NCBI GenBank assembly: GCA_026260175.1
Contig: JAKCWW010003024.1
Location: forward strand, 6,336-36,625
Direction: 5' to 3'
DNA length: 30,290 bases
From: Reticulitermes lucifugus
Lineage: Eukaryota; Arthropoda; Insecta; Blattodea; Rhinotermitidae
Position numbers and translations under genes: made by a program. Within the stretch, counting starts at the first letter, position 1. Each line of letters begins with the position of its first letter. Below the pieces are notes generated by a model. It made no database searches. It was not told the origin of the DNA and saw nothing but the letters and a program-made list of their open reading frames with translations. This document shows, piece after piece, positions 20,916-30,290 of this stretch.

Positions 20916-21464
20916 CAGGAAATAAAATAATAGCAGTATTATATTAAGGTCCAGAAGGTTCCAGTAATTTTACTGTTGTGATAATAATCACTCCAGACTG
21001 TGCACAAGAAAGCATAACATATCAAACAACGGTGTATTTTTAGTAAAATTTATACTTAGGCCACGGAATAAAGCCCCTTGGATTGCGGGAAGAAGGGCCC
21101 TCGAGGATTCCCCCGTTCTTTTTGCTTCTGTAATCACGTTTATCTAGTGCAGAGGTTCAGAATGCATAGATGTAGCTCCACCTCCATGGCAAGACGCTTA
21201 ATTAAGGATGGTTATTACTTTACCTTTTTAAGTCTATTCCCGTCTGGCACCTTCTATATGAACAGCCCAAAGCGCTTGTCGCTAGAGAAGGCTATTACTA
21301 ATGGCAAAATGACTGGAGGGGAATACACGGACGTACTCTGGAGGAAATGCACGAAATCTAGTGATGCGGGGTGGTTTGAACCATGGGACTCTTCCGCTGT
21401 CTTTATAACCGTAATTTTTGTCTCATCTGCTCTGGCCTAATCCAACACGAAATGTGGAGCATAG
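20916..21464. other. Noncoding stretch downstream of the PR-domain exon
   Basis: A plus-strand frame at 21078-21440 runs antisense to intron sequence and has no known domain. Nothing else was recognised. Confidence 0.45.
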
Positions 21465-21470
21465 ACTTAC

Positions 21471-21797
21471 CTCCCAGGCGTATCGTGGGTCGATTGGTTC
21501 CGGTGTCAACTTGCCGACAAAGGGGCCGTAACGGGTTCCTCGAGACACATGATGCCTTGCCCAGACGCCGGAACCAGGATCTCTGAGTTCCAACTCCGGC
21601 GGGATATGTGTCGCCAAGAGTTCTTGGTGGGCGCGAAGTCTCACTGCTGGCGAGGCTTCCACACTTGCTGCAGTCATTATCGGGTCACGTGAAGGCGGTC
21701 CCATTGTCAGCGGTTCCTCCATGGACTCCTCTTCTACTGTGGGTGTGGGGTCGCCCTCGTTATTGCTGCCTAGAACGGAAATGCTTGCTGTCAAAGT
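21471..21797 (-). CDS. ham: Internal exon encoding the start of a PR/SET domain, hamlet (PRDM3/PRDM16-like) transcription factor
   Basis: The minus strand is open for 109 codons between a pyrimidine-rich acceptor (ctttattcccag, just above 21797) and a perfect donor (GAG followed by gtaagt at 21470-21465). Both ends are in phase 0. Residues 1-64 are a low-complexity acidic and proline-rich leader. From about residue 65 the PR domain begins: IPPELELRDPGSGVWA, then RGTRYGPFVG and DPRYAWE at the very end. These match the order of motifs in the hamlet/MECOM/PRDM16 family (an ELR motif, a G-[IV]-W segment, GP[FY]VG, and a [YF]-x-WE close). The rest of the PR domain and the C2H2 zinc fingers must lie on later exons, which I did not find here. 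Family members are nuclear zinc-finger regulators; Drosophila hamlet acts in neuronal fate choice. The reading frame stays open upstream of the acceptor but has no ATG, so the start codon should be on an earlier exon. A second, weaker acceptor (ttctag) would shorten the exon to 21769. Confidence 0.8.
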
Positions 21798-21928
21798 CTG
21801 GGAATAAAGCAGGCGGAGCCTCAAGGTGACAGTTCACTTCTCTGATGCGGAATTCAAGACCGTGACCTTGTGGTCCTTAGCCATAGGGTTTAATTTTTAG
21901 CGTGTTATTTGTACAAATTCAATAATGT

Positions 21929-21963
21929 GAACAACTCAGTAAGTACACGGAGCAGAGTCTTGA
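21929..21963 (-). repeat. Probable small fragment of the LINE 3' UTR
   Basis: CGGAGCAGAGTCTTGAG matches the GGAGCAGAGTCCTTCTTGAG end of the LINE family at 10057-10203 (as read on the plus strand). It directly adjoins the hAT end at 21969. It is short, so confidence is limited. Confidence 0.45.
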
Positions 21964-21968
21964 GCCAT

Positions 21969-22060
21969 GGAGTGTCTCCCAACATTTTTATAAGTAGGAG
22001 CCACTAAAATAATTTTTCATATCCCGAGGCACCCCTGCATATGAAAAAGGATGACAAACC
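21969..22060. mobile_element. hAT terminal region, single end
   Basis: AGTGTCTCCCAACATTTTTA followed by GTAGGAGCCACTAAAATAA and CGAGGCACCCCTG resembles a hAT end. It is related in wording to the MITE at 19632-19827 (TTTCCAACTTTTTA ... GGGCCAC). No opposite end was found within the next kilobase, so it is a remnant or an element of unknown length. Confidence 0.5.
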
Positions 22061-23311
22061 AGGAAAAATTTGACAGTGGAAGAGCAATTCAGTTACTGCT
22101 ACATTATTATAAAGACGTTTTGTTTGTGGAGAGCCGCACAGCTCTTTTCCTCTTGGTGACACAGGACTCGTCTTTCTGTCGCCCCCGATGAGGCGGCTAT
22201 GCAAAGATACGAAACGAACACAGAAATAATACAACTTGTAACCTCAAATGCGAGGTGACCGACACAAAACAAAGAAGCAGCTGGTGATGCACGGATATTA
22301 CTCCAGTATTGCCAAATGCCGGACAAAAGCACCCGCGATGGGGTATCTTGAATTTTTCGCGCCACTTTAGAATTTTTATTTATCTGTTCCACGATGTTCA
22401 GCAGGGCCCTATATTTTCGCGAAATCCTCTTTGGAAAAACCTGGATCCGAGTTACTCAACAAATTCTCAGCCTTCTGTGAAACCCGACAGTTTACGACAG
22501 CCCGGTATGGAACTCTATCCCAATCCAGAAAAACCCAGTCTACGCCCCCTACCCTCTTCTCTAAAAGTGATTTAAATTTTATCCTTCCAGCTACGCCACT
22601 GGTGCGAGAGGAAGATATACAAGCTTCCTGTTTCTGACAATGAGGAAGCCTTCTCTGTCTCCTTTTTTCTATCCGCTTTTCATCTCAGGGACTGATAAAG
22701 AATTTTGATATAATTTGGTATTAGTGATCTATACTTACGTATCCCACTTGGGGGGGGGAGGATGGTGGTGAGAGTGCACTTAGCCCCTACGCATCTAATA
22801 CATTATTGCAAATTGGAAACCTTTTCTTAAAAACGTGTTACAAACATAGGCTACATAAACAACGTAAGGTAGCGGTTTCATAGTGATACACAGCTTGGTA
22901 TGTTGTGGGCGCCTCAAGATTATCAGTTGTCTGAAATCAATCTTGTAGAAGGGCGTGTGGTTTTGTTACAAATTGTGAGTTCATTTCGTCCTCCCCTCTC
23001 CTCAGCATCACATGCGGTTTATAATTGATGTTTATAGTCACCCTCCTATTGACTGTCCTAATTATACCTCCAAGTGCCTCATCCTTTACAAAAACACACT
23101 CGCTCCCCCACTTATCAGGTGTCCGACTGCAGGTGCCATCTGGTGGGTAAATTTGTTTACGTTAGGATAGCGGTCACTGTCACATCCGTTTGTTGCTGTG
23201 GTGTAATATATGCATCGACTCGTCCGATGACAGCCGAGGGTCAGGTGTATTTTTCTTGCTTGGTGACGATAGTGGTTTCGGTATTGGCAGTCAGCCAGAG
23301 GACCTTAAGAA
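22061..23311. other. Noncoding stretch, nothing firmly recognised
   Basis: Minus-strand frames at 22004-22392 and plus-strand frames at 22309-22637 and 23074-23352 have no known domain. A run of nine Gs lies at 22750-22758. Confidence 0.45.
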
Positions 23312-23794
23312 CAGTGGTTCTCAAACTTCCTGGTTCCACGGACCAGTTATAAAGTTTCAGTAATTTTGCGTACCCCCTCCCCAAAATTATCTCAGCTCAT
23401 GGACCCCTCAATTAAAACTTGCTGGAAGACTTGGAAGTTCCAATAATTACAAACAAGAAACATACTTACACTGTAGAAACTTCATTATGTCTGTGTAAAA
23501 ATTCTTTACCAAACTATGATTTTTCCTAGGATTAGGGACAATATAATTAATATTACGAAACTGTTGTATTGAAGAGAATTTACTGACCTCGAAGATTCTT
23601 CAGACTCAAGTTGCGGAGCCCAGGTGGCGAAACGTTGTGTTACGGTATTATTACACGTAAGTATATTTTTAAAAATATTAAAAGTACTCTATACTATATT
23701 TATTTCTTTGTAGCTTATAACAGAAAAAAAACTCGCGTATCCCCTGGCCAGGCCTCGTGTAGCGGATCCGCAGACTACAGTTTGAGAAAGGGTG
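23312..23794. mobile_element. Non-autonomous hAT element
   Basis: The left end CAGTGGTTCTCAAACTTCCT and the reverse-complemented right end CACCCTTTCTCAAACTGTAG share TTCTCAAACT in the right position. The terminal region carries the usual GGTTCCACGGACC and GTACCCC words. The interior is AT-rich and noncoding. No 8-bp target duplication is visible (cttaagaa left, ccctagtg right). Confidence 0.75.
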
Positions 23795-24355
23795 CCCTAG
23801 TGTGTGCAGGGTTCAGGAGAAGTAGCCGTTTTCGGGGCTGTTAATCTAGGCGGTCACAACCATTTTATTATTTAATTCGTCAATTATGCAATTGCAACAC
23901 ACGAACTTGAACCAGAAATCTGTAAATGCTTTAGGCGTAACGCATTAAGGTGCTTTGGCGCATTGTCAGTCAGAATGCGTTCTAAAATAATGAATCCTTT
24001 TCGACTTTTGGCTAATCCATCGTACTTCTTACATCTCAACAGAACAAACACAGAAACGTCATGAACTGTAAGTATAGTGTAATGATGTCGGGGCATTCGT
24101 TCACATTTCTTCCAATTGTCGTGAACACGGTAAGACTTACGTAAAATACTGGACACGAAATGTGAGCCATTTTTCTCTACAGCCTTTGTTCGAAAATTTC
24201 GCCCTGATAAATATTTATCAAGTTACATTGAAGATGCTTGTAGAACTGCATGTAGGTCTTCATGCAAATTTTCCGTTGTTGGTGTCTGATTTTAACCAAA
24301 AGTGGAATGTGTGTAAATTTCAGTGAAAGTGTCACAGGCCTATATCAACAGATTT
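23795..24355. other. Noncoding stretch with a 16-bp palindrome
   Basis: The perfect palindrome TGATAAATATTTATCA lies at 24205-24220. A minus-strand open frame at 23884-24156 has no recognised domain. Confidence 0.5.
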
Positions 24356-24563
24356 AGTTAACATGCCTTGATTTCAGGCTTCCGCCGCGATGTTGATGAG
24401 ATCGGCGCTCTTCTGGGTTATTACGCGGCGTCGTGTGGTAATTGTTTACTCGGACTCTTGACCCGTGAAGATGGGACCGATACGTTGTCCCGAAACGTCG
24501 GTAAACTATTACCGCACGACGCCGCGTAATAACCCAGAAGAGCGCCGATCTCAGTTAATATGC
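24356..24563. mobile_element. Foldback-like element: 51-bp inverted repeat with possible 11-bp target duplication
   Basis: The arms 24398-24448 and 24502-24552 are reverse complements at 49 of 51 positions, around a 53-base centre. Both arms are GC-rich (they include GATCGGCGCTC and ACGCGGCGTCGTG). AGTTAACATGC (24356-24366) and AGTTAATATGC (24553-24563) could be a target-site duplication with one change. The second starts exactly where the right arm ends. A 31-base segment lies between the left duplication and the left arm. Confidence 0.8.
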
Positions 24564-26089
24564 GTTCGGCTGTTCTCAAGTTGTGGCCTACAAACACACA
24601 GCCATTGTGAAGGTAATGGACACATACTGCAACTTATCTTCACGACAACAAAGATACGTCTTAAGCCCCGAACAGGGATTGAACACCACGATGGTAATGG
24701 TGAAGCGATGCATGATCACATGCGGCTACAGTGATCAGCATGTTGTAACGTCATAACGCTAAACTAACTTTGTAAAATTGTCTGCCAGCCTAAACACCTT
24801 ACGATGATTTTGTTTTGGGGGCCTGGAAGTCCTGCGCGCTACGGACGGTTAGCTTCCCGTACTGACACATAGGAGAGGGGCATGCGGATTAAGAGAAAGC
24901 CTGGAAACAACAACGGGAGTAGAAACACTGTCATAGTAGCAAGTTTCCTGGGTGATCTCCCAGCTCAAAAATGATACAAGGATAAATGTCTTTAAATTTA
25001 ACAGCTGACGGAAAAAGAAGCCTTTCAGCCACGCTGCTCGAAAAAAAGAAGCTGCGTTTGTATGAGGCACGTATAGGCTGTCGGTCACCATGACACTGCT
25101 AGATGGATGAGCTACTGTGCTTCGTTCGGATTAATTGATCCATCCATCACTGATAACACTACCCCCATGATCAAGTCGCCAACGCCATCTTTCCTGCTAA
25201 AAGTCTCTTCTTTCTCGCACGGTATCCCTACACTAAGTTGCCTTATGGCTGCATCGAATATTGTCTAGTTAAACTCTGTGTTTTGTCTGTGAGTATGTAC
25301 AGGTATACTTTACTGACCAAATCAAGGACCTGAGGAGGCCATGTAGCACGTGCAGAAAGGTTAGAATTGCGTGCAAACTTAGGCGTAAAAATCTGAATAG
25401 GAGACAACTCTTGAGGATTCAGGTATTTTCATGAGCACTTTCTTTTCGGAGCCTTGTAATCTGTGTTATTTCAACGTAACAGAACTTAATTCACGCCCTT
25501 ACAAAATGACAGCTTAAGTCACAGGTTTTTACAAATTATACTTTTATCTTAGACTCTGTTGACGTTTTGTGTGTTGGAATGTCGCCTATACGTGATAACG
25601 GCTTTGAACGAAGATTTGGTGCTTTCAAGAAGGTAATAAAACAACAGTCATTGTACTCGAACGGACAGAACCAAAATGGCGGCTCAGTGACCAGACGGAA
25701 ATTTCAGACGATGCAACTCTGCAATTACCGGCCTTAACCCTTCGAATCATGATATTCTTCTAAATTACATTAAAAATTTAACTCATGCTTCACAGATAAC
25801 ATACTGCACATCCATTACAATGGCCAAACGTTTAATTTTGTCTAGGTAAATAATCACTGTTTATTCTGAAGATCATACAAGCCAATAATAAATAGACAGT
25901 GTGGTCAAAACGCATTAGATTTTTTGAAAGTTACAGCTCGTCATAGGCCTAAATATTAAATGGTTAAGACTTCACTACAAATTGAAGTTATTTTGAAATC
26001 GAAACTGATGTAATTGTAAAAACCCATATAAATAAATAGAAAAAGATGCGACATAGGCTTTATCGATTTACGACGAGCTTTGTTGCTTT
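24564..26089. other. Noncoding stretch, possible weak tRNA-like trace
   Basis: On the minus strand near 24670-24690, GTGTTCAATCCCTGTTCGGG resembles a B box. No convincing A box or SINE body follows. The open frame at 24849-25091 has no known domain. Confidence 0.4.
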
Positions 26090-26310
26090 GTTACTCACAA
26101 ATTTCGATATCTCGACAGCCCCTTGGGGGCCTAGGCCGCCTCAGTTTTCGAGGCTTCACGATCACGCTTGAGACACACCACACTCGGTAGGACTCCTCTG
26201 TACCAGTGACCAGCCCGTCGCAGAGACCTCTGCCTGACAACACACAACACTCACAAGAGACAGACATCCATGCCCTAGGCGGGATTTAAACCCACAATCC
26301 GAGTAATGTT
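26090..26310 (-). mobile_element. tRNA-derived SINE of a third type, head incomplete
   Basis: On the minus strand GTGGGTTTAAATCCCGCC (B box GGTTTAAATCC) is followed by TAGGGCATGGATGTCTGTCT. This is the order seen in several insect SINEs after a tRNA-like head. The body continues through ACACCACACTCGG-type sequence (plus-strand wording) to a GC palindrome GGCCTAGGCC near 26130. The A box is not recognisable. The limits are approximate. Confidence 0.6.
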
Positions 26311-27289
26311 TGTATAGGTCTACCTGTTATTAACATTTCTTTCTCAACGGTATAAGAAGAAAAACCCCGTAATTTGTGTCATATATTTGTGTCTTTACAA
26401 GGTACTAATCAGTCCTTTGAACACGTGAACCTACAGAACGTCCGGGAACTCTGTTCGGTGCATTTTTAATCCAATTTATTTCCATTTGGGGGGGGGGAGG
26501 ATTTGGAAAAATATTATAACACTTTTTTAAGTACAGTACCAGAATTTTTGACCTTAATGTTAATTCTGTACAAGCAAACGAGATTTATTTCAAAATTACT
26601 GAACAAAAAGAACGTCTTTTTTTCACTCTACAGCAGCAGGGTAAGTTGCTAATGTCCAGTTGAGTCTGTTCCAGACAGTAATTTGATGTAACAAAGTAAA
26701 AAAAAAAAGATCAACAAAGAATAATCTCCCGTTTCACATCACGGTGGTGAGAAATCAGACTGCGGTCTCCCGGATTACCTTAAAGATGGAACCAGCTTTT
26801 CCTAAACGCTGGTAACCATTTATCAGACCCAAGTTTTCATAACTCACAAGGCCAGAAATAAATTAGCCTGTGTTACAGAATCTGACGATTACATACCGCT
26901 ACAGTCAGAGAACGCCGTTCAACCCTGCCCTGGACCAGACAAACCCATGCCGTATCTCGAAAAACCAACCTTTCTTGTAACCTTAGTTTTCCCAACTTAT
27001 ATTCTCACATGGCGTTTGCAAACCAGAAATTTCAATTACGCATATGTCCCATATACGCCTGCTATGAAGGCTATGCCTCGTTCGTCATGCGATTCCTCCT
27101 TTCTTGATAACGCCATGTACTCGTAGCTGACCCGCACGTGTTGACAAGGTTTTATAATCTACTAGTGAAAAGTCCGTTGAAATTTCAAAGGGAAATTTTG
27201 ACAATTGCCGTCTTCAGCTACAAATCCCACAGGCATACTTTCAACTGAACATTTCACATAGGCTTAGGTCCTATATTACAGTCCCATGG
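26311..27289. other. Noncoding stretch with a G10 run
   Basis: Ten Gs lie at 26488-26497, and an A-rich run at 26698-26708. No open frame or transposon end was recognised. Confidence 0.5.
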
Positions 27290-27312
27290 AAATTAAATTA
27301 AATTAAATTAAA
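27290..27312 (+). repeat. AATTA pentanucleotide microsatellite
   Basis: There are four to five tandem AATTA units. Confidence 0.9.
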
Positions 27313-27330
27313 CTACATTGAATATTGCGG

Positions 27331-27575
27331 CCATGAATTATCAAAGTTCATAAGAGACAGCTTGGTAGATTTCTTCGACAAAGTGCGACGCTGCAATGCC
27401 GACCGAAGCATAGGCACCTCTGACTGCTTCCTAATGTAATCATAATTTAACCACGCCATGGATGTGACAAGCTTCTTACGAGAGAGCCTGATAGGTTTTT
27501 ATCGTCAAACCACGACGTTGCTTTGTTAGCTGAAACACAGGCACATCTTGATTGCTTCCTAACGATAAAGACTTT
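27331..27575 (+). repeat. Tandem duplication, two diverged units of 125 bp
   Basis: Unit starts CCATG lie at 27331 and 27456. Both units carry the blocks AGAGA-x-AGC, CGACG-x-TGC, AGGCAC-x-TCT and TGCTTCCTAA in order at the same spacing. Neither unit has a conserved open frame. Confidence 0.8.
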
Positions 27576-27779
27576 TCGAAAATCACTGCCATTGCGCGCA
27601 AGTAGCCTATCATCAACTGTAAAAATACCCCAAGTGTGCCTTACAAACCAAGCGTATTATATAGTGGGTAACATTTAATTAGAAGTATACAGAGGTAAAT
27701 ATAGGTACCTCCTGTATAAATGTACGGTAAAACTCTCTTTGTGTTTAATTAAGTACCGTGCCATAAAGACATAAGAAGG

Positions 27780-28022
27780 ATGGAATTACACAGTTCTCCG
27801 GCACCAGGTGATGGTTAGCGGTCATAGGAAAGCCCCTACTCCTTTGATTCCTGAAAATAAGCCCTCCGTACCCACTGGACAGCAGGCTGGGTAGGAACCA
27901 AGGCCAGTCTGGAAAGAGCGAAGAAGACAAGATTTCTGTCTCTGCCGGCAATCGAACATCGATCTCCCGGTCGTCTGGCCCGTAATTTGGTCATTATAAC
28001 GACCGAGCTATCCTGGGTGCTA
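27780..28022 (-). mobile_element. tRNA-derived SINE with recognisable A and B boxes
   Basis: On the minus strand the head reads CACCCAGGATAGCTCGGTCG (A box TAGCTCGGTCG, 28010-28000). The B box GTTCGATTGCC is at 27957-27947. The core CTGCTGTCCAGTGGGTACGG parallels the core of the other SINEs here. The tail (toward 27780) is different, so the family shares a central domain but not its 3' end. The 3' limit is approximate. Confidence 0.75.
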
Positions 28023-29083
28023 AGACAGATGAAGGCAAAAGGCAAAGACGTCTTTGTGATAAATCAAGCAACGCGCCATGAAGATATATGGGGTAGGAAT
28101 GGTACAGCACGCTTAACCTCGCCCTCAAAAGCCTACAGAGCAACCTTCAAAGCTGAAGGGCGTTACACATAATTCAAGAATCCTGCGCATCTTCCAGATT
28201 TCCTAATATTTGCTTGTAAGCAAGCTTCGGGCCTTCCCTTCCGAGAACACGGCCTGTCCTCAATAAAAGGTAATAAATTAAACAACAAAGGAAAATTTGT
28301 GTCCTTTTAATATCGCCACAAACCCACAGAACTAAAGTAAAGTATTCCGAGAAAAGATCTCGTATTTACCTTACCGTCTGTGCACGCTACACTAATCCCA
28401 AAACAGAATTCCAGAAATTCGACTTCAGTACGCCTGACAGTCGTTTCAAATGTTAACATGCACACTACGAAGTAAGTTACGTCGTATCGCGATGGGTCTT
28501 TTACACCTATAATTATTTTGGACACTATCTCTCGTCTCAGGTTCTTCAAAGCGTAACGTTATGGTAAGCAGTTCTGTTACCTTCCTCAGGTGACAGGATA
28601 TTATAAAGTACGGAATGCTACTCTATCGATATCCTTGGTAAATGTAGTTCAGGGTTCAAGGCTAGTTACTACAGAATTTTGGTCTCTTCAGCTTGTGAAT
28701 ACGGAAGAGAACCTAGATATGGACTGTAGCTACAAAATACATTGAATATGAGCCTATACTTTCAGAGGTCTATAAGTTGTGATCTTCTATTTTTAATTTT
28801 GGAGTGGGGTTAAATCCTCCTCCATAGTTATATATACTGACTCCCAACGAGAATTGCAGCAGACTTCCGTCGTCTGGACAGTTTGCAAAACGATAGCACA
28901 CGAAGAGCTCCACACGTGAAGGTTTCTGAAGTGCTGTTGGCACATATCTGTTTTCTGATTGACATTACATTTTGGACATTTTTTCAAAACTCGGGGTTTC
29001 GAAAACGACTTCTGTTTTTCTTCAACACAGGGCATCGGAAGGATACGGAACGACTTAAGGTACATAAATGTGTATGGACTCTT
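28023..29083. other. Noncoding stretch, nothing firmly recognised
   Basis: Open frames at 28307-28549 and 28793-29095 (minus) were examined. The latter has one CPKC followed by HFRNLH, but the spacing does not fit a classical zinc finger. Confidence 0.45.
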
Positions 29084-29210
29084 GTGGCTCAGCAAATGGG
29101 TCCAGGGCCGAGACTTCCCTGTAATGAACCTTCGTGTCCTATAAAAGGCGGGATTTACCTGACCATTTTCTAAAGGACTCTGCTCCGTGGAATTAGTGGG
29201 TAGCTAGTTA
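29084..29210 (+). mobile_element. LINE 3' end, third copy
   Basis: GTAATGAACCTTCGTGTCCT reads VMNLRVL and stops, as in the copy at 20493-20640. A GGCGGGATTT segment and GGACTCTGCTCCGTGGAATT follow, corresponding to the 3' UTR end with its TTAG-like tail. The upstream part is diverged. Confidence 0.75.
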
Positions 29211-30225
29211 ATAAAGCAAAATATATTCTGTGCATTATATATGGCTTCGAATAATACAAATATAGTAGCATTACAACAGGGTTTTAATCTTTATAACCAT
29301 TCAACTCCCATACTCGTTTCGAAGCTTCACTGGACACAGACCCTGACGATGCAACAAATGAAGCACCGAGAAGCGTATTAACTGGTAAATGGATATACAT
29401 TTTATAAAGCCTGTTGGTAATTGCAGCAAACTTGTATTACTTAATGAAATACTTAATAATTTGGTTAATTAGTTAAATATTTAGTTGGTTTTCTCCTAAT
29501 TCAATCAGTCGCAGGCCAATCAGAAACAGGGCTATAAAACATGTTGTAACATAGGAGGCAAAGCATTTGCAAGTTTCAGTAGACTGAGTGACCGGAACAT
29601 AAAATAAACACGAATCTGAAGATATTCAACACAGAAATGAAAATTCATCATTTAAAAACGAACGTTGTGTACGGATGTAAGACTGTGAGAAAACCAAGAT
29701 ACAAGACACATAGTGAGCTCCTAAGGGCTGCAACAACAAGACGCTGTCGAAACCGCGCCGGATATCCCGAAGATAAAATGTCCCTAAATTAAAAACCACA
29801 CCACAATCAAAGAGTGCAACAAGGAATGCTTGAAGTTTCTGCGGCGTCTCCTGAATGCTTATCCGAAATGGTATAAGTAACATTCCGATATCAGAACCCC
29901 AATTTTCAAAGCCGATAGTACCAGAGCCCGGTAGTCGACACCATCCTGACGAGCTCCACACATCCTCCATCCTCTCAATTCATTTCCCTGACACCCGTCT
30001 TACTGTCGTTTAGTAATTTCTTGCAAAAAAACCCACAGGTTCAACATCGCTAATACAGATTCTCCCTAACCATATCGCATCTTCACAACCTATCTCCTTA
30101 AGATCCACCATAAAATTAGTCCAACTAACTGTCTAGTAGCCGGACTCGAAGCTTCGACATCATTAATACCAAAAATTCTCAGCCAGTTGTAACCATCTAC
30201 CATCCATGCAAGTAATTCTCCGTAA
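29211..30225. other. Noncoding stretch, nothing firmly recognised
   Basis: Near 29450-29490, TTAATTAGTTAAATATTTAG recalls the TTAG-rich segment at 18640-18745. A minus-strand frame at 29626-29970 has no known domain. Confidence 0.45.
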
Positions 30226-30290
30226 TATTTCTTCTTCTTCTTCCATGGCGTTACAGCCCGGAGTGGGCCAGAGCCTCCTTCTTTTTGGGA
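30226..30290 (-). mobile_element. 3' end of another LINE family, cut by the window edge
   Basis: On the minus strand the sequence reads KEALAHSGL and stops (TAA), then CGCCATGG and a tail of GAA units ending near 30226. This is the usual closing of a LINE ORF2 followed by a simple tail. The body lies beyond 30290. Its tail (GAA) differs from the TTAG tail of the other family here. Confidence 0.65.

Larger units (their letters stand above)
1..21470 (-). other. Intron following the PR-domain exon (inferred, extends beyond the window)
   Basis: The sequence begins with gtaagt on the minus strand at 21470-21465 and contains no recognisable continuation of the PR domain or zinc-finger exon. It is therefore read as one long intron loaded with transposon relics. 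The boundary at 1 is only the window edge. A missed short exon is possible, because single PRDM exons are hard to see by eye. Confidence 0.55.
21798..30290 (-). other. Intron or 5' region preceding the PR-domain exon (inferred)
   Basis: The exon at 21471-21797 starts after an acceptor AG and has no start codon, so at least one upstream exon is expected at higher coordinates on the minus strand. I saw no clear first coding exon between 21798 and 30290. The stretch holds hAT ends, an inverted repeat, SINEs and LINE tails. It could be an intron throughout or could include an unrecognised 5' UTR or promoter. Confidence 0.5.

Noticed and set aside
28793-29095. Minus-strand frame with CPKC ... HFRNLH as a zinc finger, possibly part of the PRDM gene
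   Set aside because: The spacing between the second cysteine and first histidine and the missing hydrophobic positions do not fit C2H2. It also lies upstream of the PR exon, whereas the family's fingers follow it.

Overview
This is animal genomic DNA, most likely from an insect. It is AT-rich and gene-poor, full of decayed transposable elements, and contains one spliced exon with canonical GT..AG signals. The mix of tRNA-derived SINEs, LINE tails and hAT ends resembles large polyneopteran insect genomes such as cockroaches or termites. That placement is an inference from remembered repeat types and is not proved by the sequence. There are no operons, ribosome binding sites or CRISPR arrays, and no intact intron-less gene.

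The one convincing host-gene feature is an exon on the minus strand at 21471-21797. It encodes the start of a PR/SET domain of the hamlet/MECOM/PRDM16 type and ends in a perfect splice donor. The sequence below it (1-21470) is then the following intron, and the sequence above it (21798-30290) is the preceding intron or 5' region. No other PRDM exon was recognised. A 51-bp candidate micro-exon on the plus strand (10971-11021) is unproven.

Region by region. 1-5.7 kb: a SINE tail, two decayed LINE reverse-transcriptase 3' ends (331-789 plus; 2541-2730 minus) and two diverged SINEs. 8.07-8.79 kb: a non-autonomous hAT element with a SINE inside it, flanked by a ~100-bp direct repeat. 10.06-10.2 kb: a LINE 3' end interrupted by a 50-N assembly gap, then a 35-bp palindrome. 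15.2-17.6 kb: two polypyrimidine tracts and two SINEs. 18.8-19.5 kb: a 74-bp-period minisatellite. 19.6-20.9 kb: a hAT MITE, a LINE 3' end and a SINE. 21.5-21.8 kb: the PR-domain exon. 22-24.6 kb: hAT ends and a 51-bp-arm inverted repeat. 26-28 kb: SINEs and a 125-bp tandem duplication. 29.1 kb and the right edge: more LINE 3' ends.

The elements do not form a pathway. The window is best read as intron and flanking sequence of a developmental transcription-factor gene, shaped by successive insertions. The points most worth following up are the PR-domain exon, the long inverted repeat with a possible target-site duplication, the minisatellite, the SINE families sharing a central domain, and the gap whose content can be predicted from a second copy in the same window.
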